6,718 nucleotides of DNA from JBHIFB01 sp046760905. GTDB taxonomy: Bacteria; Gemmatimonadota; CAZMKB01. The stretch covers positions 1 to 6,718 of the forward strand of contig JBHIFB010000156.1 in assembly GCA_046760905.1 (NCBI GenBank). Direction: 5' to 3'. The notes below the pieces were generated by a model. That model was not told the origin of the DNA, did not search any database, and was given only the letters and a program-made list of their open reading frames with translations. A program made the translations under genes and the position numbers. Below, piece after piece: positions 1-6,714 of this stretch (positions are counted from its first letter, which is position 1; each line of letters opens with the position of its first letter).

Positions 1-62
1 GGTCGCTTCCCAGAGTGATAATATGTTACCGTAATTGCGAACGCGACCACTAAGAGAAGCTG
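1..62. other. window edge downstream of the M49 gene; no assignable gene
   Basis: I cannot support a gene here. All three plus-strand frames are closed by stops at 16-18, 32-34 and 51-53, so only the tail of a plus-strand gene entering from the left could fit. On the minus strand, the frame after the M49 stop stays open to the edge and reads as a short hydrophobic stretch (LLLVVAFAITV), but it has no convincing start codon with a ribosome binding site. A 6-bp inverted repeat (GGTCGC at 1-6, GCGACC at 43-48) has a 36-base loop and no T-tract, so it is not a credible terminator. Confidence 0.4.
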
Positions 63-1742
63 CTATTCGAGGGAGTAAACCGGCTTAATGTCCACTGGAA
101 TTTCCGTTAGGTTATTGAGAACCCTTTTAGTATCTTCCGTGAGCTTACCATAACGCTCAATGAACTCAATCGTCCCTTCGTAGTCACCAATAGCTTCCAG
201 CATGAGGAGGTCTCTCGCGAGTTCAGTCACACCGTCTCTTGCTGTATAAAAGTCTATACTATATTTTGAGCTGGATGTATCAAAAGATATGTGTCCCTTC
301 TCGATCAAGTAATTGAGTTCGATCAGATTGGCGAGACCGTGAGCTTCGCTCACGCCGAATCTGATTGATCTGAATATCCCTGCCAGAAAGGTCGTAAGTG
401 CCTCTTGAATGTCGTTTGTGAGCATTCCCCTGTCCTGGAAGTAGAACACATCCATCAGGCCCACTATGTCGGCCTTCGCTTCTTCTATCACCGAATAGTG
501 CTCCTTCAACTCTTTGTTTACCGTGGTTTCCCTTCCCTCGACAACGATTCTACCGGGTCCTAAACCGTGCGCCATCTCGTGCATGTAAGTTTCGTAGAAG
601 TATGAATCGAAGTCGAGAAACTCGAGAAGATCCCCTTCGAGCACTACATCACCTATAGGTCGGAGGATTTTTTCGAACTTTGCACGTATGACATTCTTCA
701 GCATCACCTTCTTACTTCCTTTCGCTTCCCTGACCCGTTCATCGTTCGGAAGGTTGAACGCTATAGTCTGAATCCCTGCCTTGGTGTCCCCCGCCGTAAA
801 CACTTCCGCTGCGACACTCGTAGGCGAAGCCAGCCCACGCTTTGTATTCTTGTGTTCCTCTGGGATCGGCAGATTCATCTCCAGTTCGGGCAGGTACGAT
901 CCGAACTCTTCGAGCTTTCGGCTCTCTTCAATATCTCTGATCGTGATGAATGCCTCGAATGCCGCCTTGTAACCCATCAATTTATCCTCATACACCTCGT
1001 ATGGTCCTATCGTTGGATCTATGAGATTGCCCTCCAGATCCATCCAGGCCACATCACTCTCATAGTAGTCGTTTGTAATAAATGCATCGGCCCTGCTGTT
1101 TAGATATTTTTTCAACGAGGCGTTATCTGTCAGATCGGCGGCTTCCCGAAGTGCGCTGGCCGCTGGTTCCAAAAGATCCCTGTAGGTCTCGGAGTAAGGC
1201 ACAGCTTTCAACATATCGCCATCTCTCCGGATGACTGTGAAGTTACTCTCGAATGCTTTCCTGTCTTTTGGGTGATCTTCAATCCATTTCTCGAGCTCTT
1301 CTTTGGTGATATCCTCGGGATAAAACGCTGCACCCGCAGGTTTGGATTCGACCCCGATGAACGGTACATCCTCGTTCAACCGGTCGAACGGTCCAAAATT
1401 GATCATGAAGTACTCGAGGTAGGGTTCGATCTCGGGAGCAGAACTCATTCTCAAGAGCTCTCTTATTTTCACATTCCCATCATAAACCTGTCGCAGGAAA
1501 ATCTCGTCCATATACCTGGCTGACTCAATCAACTTATCAAGCAGCATCTTCTGAGAATCATTTAAAAGAGTCATGTCAAAGGTGATTTCTGTAGGTGAGA
1601 ACTTTCTGAGCTGTCCTTTGACATACTCGGCCTTTTTGAGCGAGAGCCCATCAATGGTGAGCGATTCACTCTCGGACGTCTTTTCCTCCCGAGAGCAGGA
1701 GATGAGAATCACGATCAATAGTGAAATTACGAAGATCTTCAT
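63..1742 (-). CDS. lipid-anchored M49 (dipeptidyl-peptidase III-like) zinc peptidase
   Basis: 559 residues. Family M49 enzymes are zinc exopeptidases that remove dipeptides from the N terminus of short peptides. Here zinc ligands are expected from H388-E389-M390-A391-H392 and from E421 in the second motif E420-E-A-K-A-D425, with E389 as the catalytic base. The block before the first motif (GLASPTS, then AGIQTIAFNLPNDERV, then GSKKVMLKN) matches what I remember of bacterial M49 proteins. The first motif is the pentapeptide HEXXH, not the hexapeptide HEXXGH of classical DPP III; this variant is known from Caldithrix abyssi. The N terminus is a lipoprotein signal: MK, a hydrophobic run, then lipobox L13-I-S-C16, followed by SREE. 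Serine after the cysteine suggests outer-membrane sorting under the E. coli rule. I chose the ATG at 1742 because GGAGG lies 5 bases upstream. The longer frame starting at 1823 would bury the signal peptide and run through the promoter. The gene appears monocistronic at its 5' end. The exact peptide substrates are unknown. Confidence 0.9.
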   Translation of the reverse strand: MKIFVISLLIVILISCSREEKTSESESLTIDGLSLKKAEYVKGQLRKFSPTEITFDMTLLNDSQKMLLDKLIESARYMDEIFLRQVYDGNVKIRELLRMSSAPEIEPYLEYFMINFGPFDRLNEDVPFIGVESKPAGAAFYPEDITKEELEKWIEDHPKDRKAFESNFTVIRRDGDMLKAVPYSETYRDLLEPAASALREAADLTDNASLKKYLNSRADAFITNDYYESDVAWMDLEGNLIDPTIGPYEVYEDKLMGYKAAFEAFITIRDIEESRKLEEFGSYLPELEMNLPIPEEHKNTKRGLASPTSVAAEVFTAGDTKAGIQTIAFNLPNDERVREAKGSKKVMLKNVIRAKFEKILRPIGDVVLEGDLLEFLDFDSYFYETYMHEMAHGLGPGRIVVEGRETTVNKELKEHYSVIEEAKADIVGLMDVFYFQDRGMLTNDIQEALTTFLAGIFRSIRFGVSEAHGLANLIELNYLIEKGHISFDTSSSKYSIDFYTARDGVTELARDLLMLEAIGDYEGTIEFIERYGKLTEDTKRVLNNLTEIPVDIKPVYSLE

Positions 1743-1747
1743 GGAAT

Positions 1748-1752
1748 CCTCC
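1748..1752 (-). promoter_or_regulatory. Shine-Dalgarno site of the M49 gene
   Basis: On the minus strand, AGGGAGGA contains GGAGG at 1752-1748, with a 5-base spacer before the ATG at 1742. This strong site decides the start codon and gives a protein that begins directly with its lipoprotein signal peptide. Confidence 0.85.
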
Positions 1753-1787
1753 CTGATCCTTAGCTCTGGACTAAAGGGACATCTTCT

Positions 1788-1816
1788 AAGATATTGGAAA
1801 TATAACATCCAGTCAA
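1788..1816 (-). promoter_or_regulatory. sigma-70-type promoter of the M49 gene
   Basis: On the minus strand, TTGACT (-35, 1816-1811, 5 of 6 consensus bases) is followed by a 17-base spacer and TATCTT (-10, 1793-1788, 4 of 6). The spacer is AT-rich. Transcription would begin near 1781, giving a leader of about 40 bases that contains the Shine-Dalgarno site. The match is by eye only; the ideal spacing and correct placement support it. Confidence 0.55.
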
Positions 1817-1885
1817 TAATCATATGGTGTGATCAAGGAAGCATCCCATTTCTCGATTGGCGGTTTGGCCTGCTTTCCTGGACTG

Positions 1886-1905
1886 AATTTTGCAATTGTA
1901 AATTT
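1886..1905. promoter_or_regulatory. AT-rich imperfect palindrome, candidate operator
   Basis: A 20-base dyad is centred on CAATTG (1893-1898). Sixteen of its 20 positions agree with their own reverse complement: AATTTTGCAATTGTAAATTT. It lies in the divergent intergenic region, 10 bases upstream of the candidate -35 of the plus-strand signalling gene and about 70 bases from the -35 of the M49 gene. It could bind a dimeric regulator or act as an AT-rich UP-like element. AT-rich palindromes also arise by chance, so this is tentative. Confidence 0.3.
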
Positions 1906-1915
1906 GGATGAATCG

Positions 1916-1946
1916 TTGACCTATTCGAGTATCCTGACCGTAGCAT
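1916..1946 (+). promoter_or_regulatory. weak candidate promoter of the GGDEF-STAND-TPR gene
   Basis: TTGACC at 1916-1921 (5 of 6 bases of the -35 consensus) is followed, after a long 19-base spacer, by TAGCAT at 1941-1946 (4 of 6 bases of the -10 consensus). A start site about 7 bases downstream would fall at or just before the ATG at 1954, implying a leaderless or nearly leaderless mRNA. An alternative -10, TATCCT at 1930-1935, lacks a good -35. The spacing is suboptimal, so confidence is low. Confidence 0.3.
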
Positions 1947-1953
1947 TATTTCT

Positions 1954-4900
1954 ATGGGATTTTCAACAGGCGATAAGGGGAGAAATATCATCAGAGAAGG
2001 TTCTGAGTTCTGGGATCCCAAGAAACTCCGCCAGCTGGTCCTGATGGATGATCTTACCGGACTCTTCAACAGAAGATATTTCCGACTGAGACTAGATGAG
2101 GAGGGCAAGAGGTGCCAGAAACATGGCACAAAGTTCTCACTCATAATGCTCGATGTTAACGGATTCAAGGAGATAAATGATCTGGGCGGACATCTGGTAG
2201 GCGATACGGTCCTGGTTCATATCGGATACATTCTCAGAGGGTCGGTACGGGAAGAGGATATCGTGTGCAGATGGGCAGGCGATGAGTTCGTGGTCATACT
2301 CCCTGAAGCAGGCGAGGAGGAGACGGAAAGAGTTGCCGGGAGAATCGTAACTAGCGTGAGGGACTTTCAGTGGGAAGAGAAATGCGAAGGTAAAGTGGGG
2401 AGTGTTTCTATAAGTCTTGGTTATGCTGTGTTTCCTGATGATGCTGCGGACCTGGTAACCCTCATTGAAAACGCTGATAGGGCACTCTATGCGGCGAAGA
2501 AAAGCGGGAAGCCTCAGAGAGTGAAAATGCCGACCACACTTCCCCAAGATGCGGGTCGAAGAGAGAGTGGCCCGGTGGTATACGGCAAACAGGAAGAACT
2601 ACGGATGATACTCAGCAATATAAGGAGGATCGAACGGGGAGTCCCGCAATTCATTGTGATACGAGGAGAGATGGGGGTAGGGAAAACATTCATTGTTGAA
2701 AGGGTGGAGGCTGAAGCGAAGAAAATGAAGATGATGATTCTGCGGGTAAGGTGCAATGAGGAATCGAGTGATACACCCTTGTTTCCATTCAAAGAGCTTT
2801 TCAACCACTACATGGCTCAGGATAGAGCTCAAGAGCTCATCTCGTCGGTGGATCTGCCGCAGACCTCCTACGCTGAACTGGGCCGGTTCTTTCCGAGATG
2901 GATGCGGAGTGAAACACGAGAGAGTATCATAAAAATCGATAGTGGACGTGACAGATTTATTCTTTTTGAGGCGTTTAGCCAGTTTCTCCTGAAACTCTCT
3001 GAGAAAATGGGGGTCGTCGTTTTTGTTGAGGATGTACAGTGGGCTGATGTGGCCTCGCTCGCGCTCCTCCATTTCCTCGCCAGGACCATCTATAAGGGGC
3101 GAATGGGAATCATCCTCACCTCAAGGGTGCTGGATGATGCAATTGAGCCGTGGAAGGGGAGCGTAGCAAGAAGGGAACTCGCCTCGATGGAGAAAGAGGG
3201 ACACTTTCAGAGAATCCAATTGAGCCCGCTTTCCAAGAGAGATTCGATACAGATGATAAAAGATCTCTTCGGAGAGAATGACTTGAGTGAAGATTCGATT
3301 GAGGAGCTGTACAGAATAACCGACGGCAACCCTTTTTATATCAGGGAAATGGCCCAATTCCTGAGTAAATCGGAGGAATTGACTCGAGACCTCAATCAGA
3401 ACCTTCCACCAACGATACACGAAGCGATAGGCCACAGGATAGAGAAGTTAAGTCCTGAGGCGAAATCAGCTTTTCAAGCAGCGTCAGTGCTGGGAAAAGA
3501 GTTTGAGTTCGATATACTTCTTAACATTCTCAACATGAATGAGGGGCATCTTCTCGATATAATGGATGAGGGGATAGCATCGAACCTTATCGCGGAAGTG
3601 CCGGATTTCAGAGGAGACAGGTATTCATTCACTCAGAACGTCATCTGGAAGCTCCTCTATTCGGGTGTACCGACGAAGATTAAGTCAGCGATTCATTGCA
3701 AAGCCGGTGTCGCCATTGAACAGTACGATCGTGAGGGAATAGAAGAGAGGTATAGTGAGCTTGCCCACCATTTCGAACTCGGCGGTGACAATATGAAAGC
3801 GCTTGAATACTCCCTTAAGAGTGCAAAGAAGGCAGGGGAGCTCTTTGCTCACGAGGAGGCCATATCTTATTATGGAAAAGCGTTGAAACTTGTGCGGTCG
3901 GCCAGAACAGATGTGGACAGGGACATACTACTGCAAATTCATGAGCAGCGAGGTATCGTCTATCAGCAGATAGGCGATTATAGGAGGGCCGAAAGGGATT
4001 TCGAGAAGGTACTCGAGATAGCCTCATCTCCCGAGGGGCGTGACCGGCTGGGATATGCGTTAAAAAACCTCAGCAATATCAGCATCTTCAAGAGGGAATT
4101 TAAGAAGGCATATGAATATTCACTTCGCACCCTGCGCCATGCAATAGAGACCGGCGATATCGGTCTAAAGGCAGAGAGTCTGGCGGCCTTCGGTAACATC
4201 TATCTCTTCAGCGGTGAATACGAAAGAGCACGTAACTACTACCTCAAGGCCCTGGAGATGGACGAGAGAAATCACGATAGGCTCAGAGTCTCAAAAATAT
4301 ACACTAATCTGGGAGTCATACACTGGTACAAAGAAGAGTATTCAGAAGCCCTCAAACTATATCAGAAGGCGCTTGAGATACTCAGGGAGTTGGGGAATAA
4401 GACACTCCAGCCGCTCTGTGTTAACAACATTGCCATGATATCATTACAGCAAGGGCTCTTTCTGAAGGCTCTCAAGTTATGCGAGGAGGCAATGTCGATC
4501 TCGAGAGAAACCGGGAACAAAACGATCGAAGCATACAGCAACAACAACATTGGAGAAATTTATCAGAGAATAGGGGATTACAGGAGAGCGCTTGAATGGA
4601 GCAAGAAAGCGGTAATGCTTATAAAGCGAATCAAGGATAAAGGAAGCAGGGCAGATTTCATGCGAAACAGGGGTGTTGATTATTATTACCTGGGGGAGAC
4701 ACAAAAGGCCATGAATGATCTTAAGAAAGCGCTCGTTCTCTCCAGGAGTAGCGGGAAGAAGGAATATGAGATGAATGATCTCTTCTGGCTGATAAAGCTG
4801 CTTGTCGAGGAGGGCAAGATAGATGAAGCGCATCATCGACTCGTGGATTTTGAGGAGCTCATTTCATCGAGGGTGAGTAAGGAGTATTCTCTGAAATTCG

Positions 4901-5268
4901 CTCTCAGTTCCGCCACCGTTCATCTGGCTGAGGGGAATACGGCGAATGCTCTTAGGTGTATTGAGGGTACTAAGTTTGAGCCGGATGAAGTCGATCCCTA
5001 CTTGGCAATGATGTATCTCTATAAGAGGGCTGATGTCTTATTCAAAGCAGGTCGCGAGGAAGAGGGCAGGAGAGAGGTCGAACAAGCATGGAAAGTAGTC
5101 CAGTCACTCTCGAGAAAGCTTCGTGACAGGGCATTGAGAGAGACCTTTCTGAGATCACACCCTGTGGCTTCGATTAGGAAATTGTTAAAACCTGACACTA
5201 CCTCACTTCAAGGGTCATCGGATCCCGGAGCGGGAGGACAGAGATCTCGCCGAAATCCGAGAATCTAA
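1954..5268 (+). CDS. GGDEF diguanylate cyclase fused to STAND/AAA ATPase and TPR array
   Basis: 1104 residues, cytoplasmic, with no signal peptide or membrane segment. Residues about 26-187 form a GGDEF domain: DLTGLFNRR (33-41), metal site D67, N75 and D84 for guanine binding, signature A108-G-D-E-F112, inhibitory site R99xxD102, and closing ADRALYAAKKSG (174-185). From memory of PleD, these residues fall in register without gaps, so synthesis of c-di-GMP from two GTP is predicted. About 207-470 is a STAND-type P-loop ATPase: Walker A G238-EMGVGKT245, Walker B VVVFVED (354-360) followed by QWAD (362-365), then ILTSR (387-391). About 484-600 resembles the winged-helix/linker region of these ATPases. 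About 600-1060 holds roughly 11 TPRs with a strict 40-residue period. There is no sensor before the GGDEF domain, so input probably comes through the TPRs. The ATG at 1954 lacks a Shine-Dalgarno site; the next in-frame ATG (M31) would cut the helix that leads into the GGDEF domain, and an in-frame stop at 1909 blocks extension. The last 23 residues overlap the convergent M16 gene. The signal and target are unknown. Confidence 0.93.
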   Translation: MGFSTGDKGRNIIREGSEFWDPKKLRQLVLMDDLTGLFNRRYFRLRLDEEGKRCQKHGTKFSLIMLDVNGFKEINDLGGHLVGDTVLVHIGYILRGSVREEDIVCRWAGDEFVVILPEAGEEETERVAGRIVTSVRDFQWEEKCEGKVGSVSISLGYAVFPDDAADLVTLIENADRALYAAKKSGKPQRVKMPTTLPQDAGRRESGPVVYGKQEELRMILSNIRRIERGVPQFIVIRGEMGVGKTFIVERVEAEAKKMKMMILRVRCNEESSDTPLFPFKELFNHYMAQDRAQELISSVDLPQTSYAELGRFFPRWMRSETRESIIKIDSGRDRFILFEAFSQFLLKLSEKMGVVVFVEDVQWADVASLALLHFLARTIYKGRMGIILTSRVLDDAIEPWKGSVARRELASMEKEGHFQRIQLSPLSKRDSIQMIKDLFGENDLSEDSIEELYRITDGNPFYIREMAQFLSKSEELTRDLNQNLPPTIHEAIGHRIEKLSPEAKSAFQAASVLGKEFEFDILLNILNMNEGHLLDIMDEGIASNLIAEVPDFRGDRYSFTQNVIWKLLYSGVPTKIKSAIHCKAGVAIEQYDREGIEERYSELAHHFELGGDNMKALEYSLKSAKKAGELFAHEEAISYYGKALKLVRSARTDVDRDILLQIHEQRGIVYQQIGDYRRAERDFEKVLEIASSPEGRDRLGYALKNLSNISIFKREFKKAYEYSLRTLRHAIETGDIGLKAESLAAFGNIYLFSGEYERARNYYLKALEMDERNHDRLRVSKIYTNLGVIHWYKEEYSEALKLYQKALEILRELGNKTLQPLCVNNIAMISLQQGLFLKALKLCEEAMSISRETGNKTIEAYSNNNIGEIYQRIGDYRRALEWSKKAVMLIKRIKDKGSRADFMRNRGVDYYYLGETQKAMNDLKKALVLSRSSGKKEYEMNDLFWLIKLLVEEGKIDEAHHRLVDFEELISSRVSKEYSLKFALSSATVHLAEGNTANALRCIEGTKFEPDEVDPYLAMMYLYKRADVLFKAGREEEGRREVEQAWKVVQSLSRKLRDRALRETFLRSHPVASIRKLLKPDTTSLQGSSDPGAGGQRSRRNPRI

Positions 5269-6706
5269 CCGGATCCTTGTCCCAGCCCTTCTCGACCGCC
5301 TCCAGGTCACCCACGACAAGAAACACTAATTTTTCTGGGTGAAGATATTTTTGAGCCACCGCCAGGACATCGTCTGGAGTGACGGACGTGATGTTATGAG
5401 CGTAGTTCTGCCAATAGTCATCCGGTCGCCCTGTATAGTCATCCGACGCGAAGGTCCTGACCATAGCCTTCTTGCTGTTGAAAGGGTTTACGAGATTGCT
5501 GATGTAGCTGGATTTTGCATTTTCCACGATCTCTTCGTCACACTTTTCGGTACGAATGCGCTGAATCTCCTCGAGGATAATCTTCGTACCAAAGGCTGCT
5601 GTTGCATGCTTGGTCTGGAACCATGCCTGGAAGGTACCGGGATAGAGTACTGGTCTGGAAAACATGCTCCCTGCGCTGTAAGCCAATCCCTCATCAGAAC
5701 GTACTCTCCTCACGATTCGGGAGGTGAAACCACCACCACCCAGTATATCGTTCATTATCAAAAGAGCATACTGGTCTGGAATGTCGCGTTTCACTCCAAT
5801 GTGCCCTATACGAATGCGAGACTGGTTTATGCCTTCCTTGTGTATCATGTAGATTCCGGGTTTGGGATCAGGGATTTGATCCGCTACATCGGGCAACGAC
5901 AGTTCCCGGTCCGGCCAATCGGCAAGCATTCTGTTTAACTTTTCTATGATTTCATCGGTCTTAAAGTCCCCTGCTACGGCGAATGTAAAATTTCCGGGGA
6001 AAAAATATTTTTCATGGAATGAGATAAGATCTTCTCTTGTGATCGAGTTGATCGATTTCTCTGTTCGTTTGTATTGCGTTGAGCTGGGATGATTACCATA
6101 CATAAGAAACTGCCATTCGCGACTTTCGATGGAGGAAGTATTATTGTTCCTCTGCTTCAGATTCGAGAGGACATCAGATCGGTATCTGTCCAGCGCCTCC
6201 TGGTCGAAGACCGGGAATCGCAAAACTCCCTTGAGAAGTTCCAACCCCTCATCGATATCCTTTGCGAGGCAGAACAGTGTCGCCGTGCCCTGAGATTCAT
6301 CTATGTCGACAGAGATGTCTCCGGCCAGGAAGGCGATGCGTTCATCCAGTTCATGGGCCGTCATACCTATGATGCCTCCGTTACGCATGAGGTAGCCTGT
6401 CATGTCCGCAAGACCGGCCTTTTCCACCGGTTCATAGATGGACCCGGTTCGTATTACTACTTGTAGCTCGAAGGTCGGTATCTCATGATTCTCGGCGATG
6501 TAGGCGGTCGCTCCGCATTTAAGCCTGTAGCGGAAGTCTTCTGGCTTCGGAGGCCTGTAGTCAAGCTTTTTAAATTTCAGCTTATCAGGATGATCGACTA
6601 TATCACCGGCGGACACAATATGAGTTCGGGCAAGTGAGACTGTCAAAATTGCAAATGCAATGAGAGGGATCGATTGCTTAGCCAAGAGACACTGAAAGTA
6701 TTTCAT
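5198..6706 (-). CDS. exported M16B peptidase-like protein, predicted non-catalytic subunit
   Basis: 502 residues, a normal length for an M16B subunit with two M16 half-domains. The N terminus is a Sec signal peptide (MKYFQCLLAK, a hydrophobic stretch to about residue 26, probable cleavage after VSA near residue 35), so the protein acts in the periplasm or envelope. The zinc-binding HXXEH of M16 peptidases should follow AGLA, but the sequence reads D101-M-T-G-Y105, so both histidines and the glutamate are absent. The later region keeps family features: YGNHPSS with SINSITREDL and FFPGNFTFAVAGDF in the first half, ILGGGGFTSRIVRRVR and R336-SDEGLAY343 in the second. That Arg/Tyr pair marks the non-catalytic partner in two-subunit M16B enzymes. 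The active HXXEH partner is expected next to it, probably upstream beyond the right edge. I chose the ATG at 6706 over that at 6712 because GGAG at 6718-6715 lies 8 bases before the former and only 2 before the latter. The 3' end overlaps the plus-strand gene by 71 bp. Confidence 0.88.
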   Translation of the reverse strand: MKYFQCLLAKQSIPLIAFAILTVSLARTHIVSAGDIVDHPDKLKFKKLDYRPPKPEDFRYRLKCGATAYIAENHEIPTFELQVVIRTGSIYEPVEKAGLADMTGYLMRNGGIIGMTAHELDERIAFLAGDISVDIDESQGTATLFCLAKDIDEGLELLKGVLRFPVFDQEALDRYRSDVLSNLKQRNNNTSSIESREWQFLMYGNHPSSTQYKRTEKSINSITREDLISFHEKYFFPGNFTFAVAGDFKTDEIIEKLNRMLADWPDRELSLPDVADQIPDPKPGIYMIHKEGINQSRIRIGHIGVKRDIPDQYALLIMNDILGGGGFTSRIVRRVRSDEGLAYSAGSMFSRPVLYPGTFQAWFQTKHATAAFGTKIILEEIQRIRTEKCDEEIVENAKSSYISNLVNPFNSKKAMVRTFASDDYTGRPDDYWQNYAHNITSVTPDDVLAVAQKYLHPEKLVFLVVGDLEAVEKGWDKDPVRFSDFGEISVLPLRDPMTLEVR

Positions 6707-6714
6707 TATCATTA

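Noticed and set aside
1..62. Hydrophobic minus-strand frame after the M49 stop (LLLVVAFAITV), as a stop-codon readthrough or the start of a next gene
   Set aside because: The frame is too short at the window edge. The only candidate start is a GTG at 50-48 without a ribosome binding site, and nothing supports readthrough.
1743..1823. N-terminal extension of the M49 frame to the ATG at 1823 (27 more residues)
   Set aside because: It would put a polar, arginine-containing leader before a perfect lipoprotein signal peptide, it spans the likely promoter, and the internal ATG at 1742 has a strong Shine-Dalgarno site.
5223..5235. Small hairpin TCCCG-GAG-CGGGA in the convergent overlap, considered as a bidirectional terminator
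   Set aside because: The stem is only 5 bp, no T-tract follows on either strand, and it lies within the coding parts of both genes.
1954..5268. Calling the GGDEF-STAND-TPR gene an established antiphage defence gene
   Set aside because: The layout resembles STAND immune receptors, but no defence genes, mobile elements or effector partners are visible nearby. AAA_16-TPR modules also serve ordinary signalling and transcription roles.
5307..5342. Perfect 7-bp inverted repeat TCACCCA/TGGGTGA just downstream of the plus gene
   Set aside because: The loop is 22 bases, the T-run lies inside the loop and not after the stem, and the region codes for M16B. It does not have terminator form.
5339..5938. 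199-residue plus-strand open frame antisense to the M16B gene
   Set aside because: It lies wholly inside a well supported gene on the other strand, shows no recognisable domain, and has no ribosome binding site that I can see. It is a shadow frame.
6089..6466. 125-residue plus-strand open frame antisense to the M16B gene
   Set aside because: It is antisense to the conserved N-terminal M16 half-domain and shows no family features, so it is a shadow frame.
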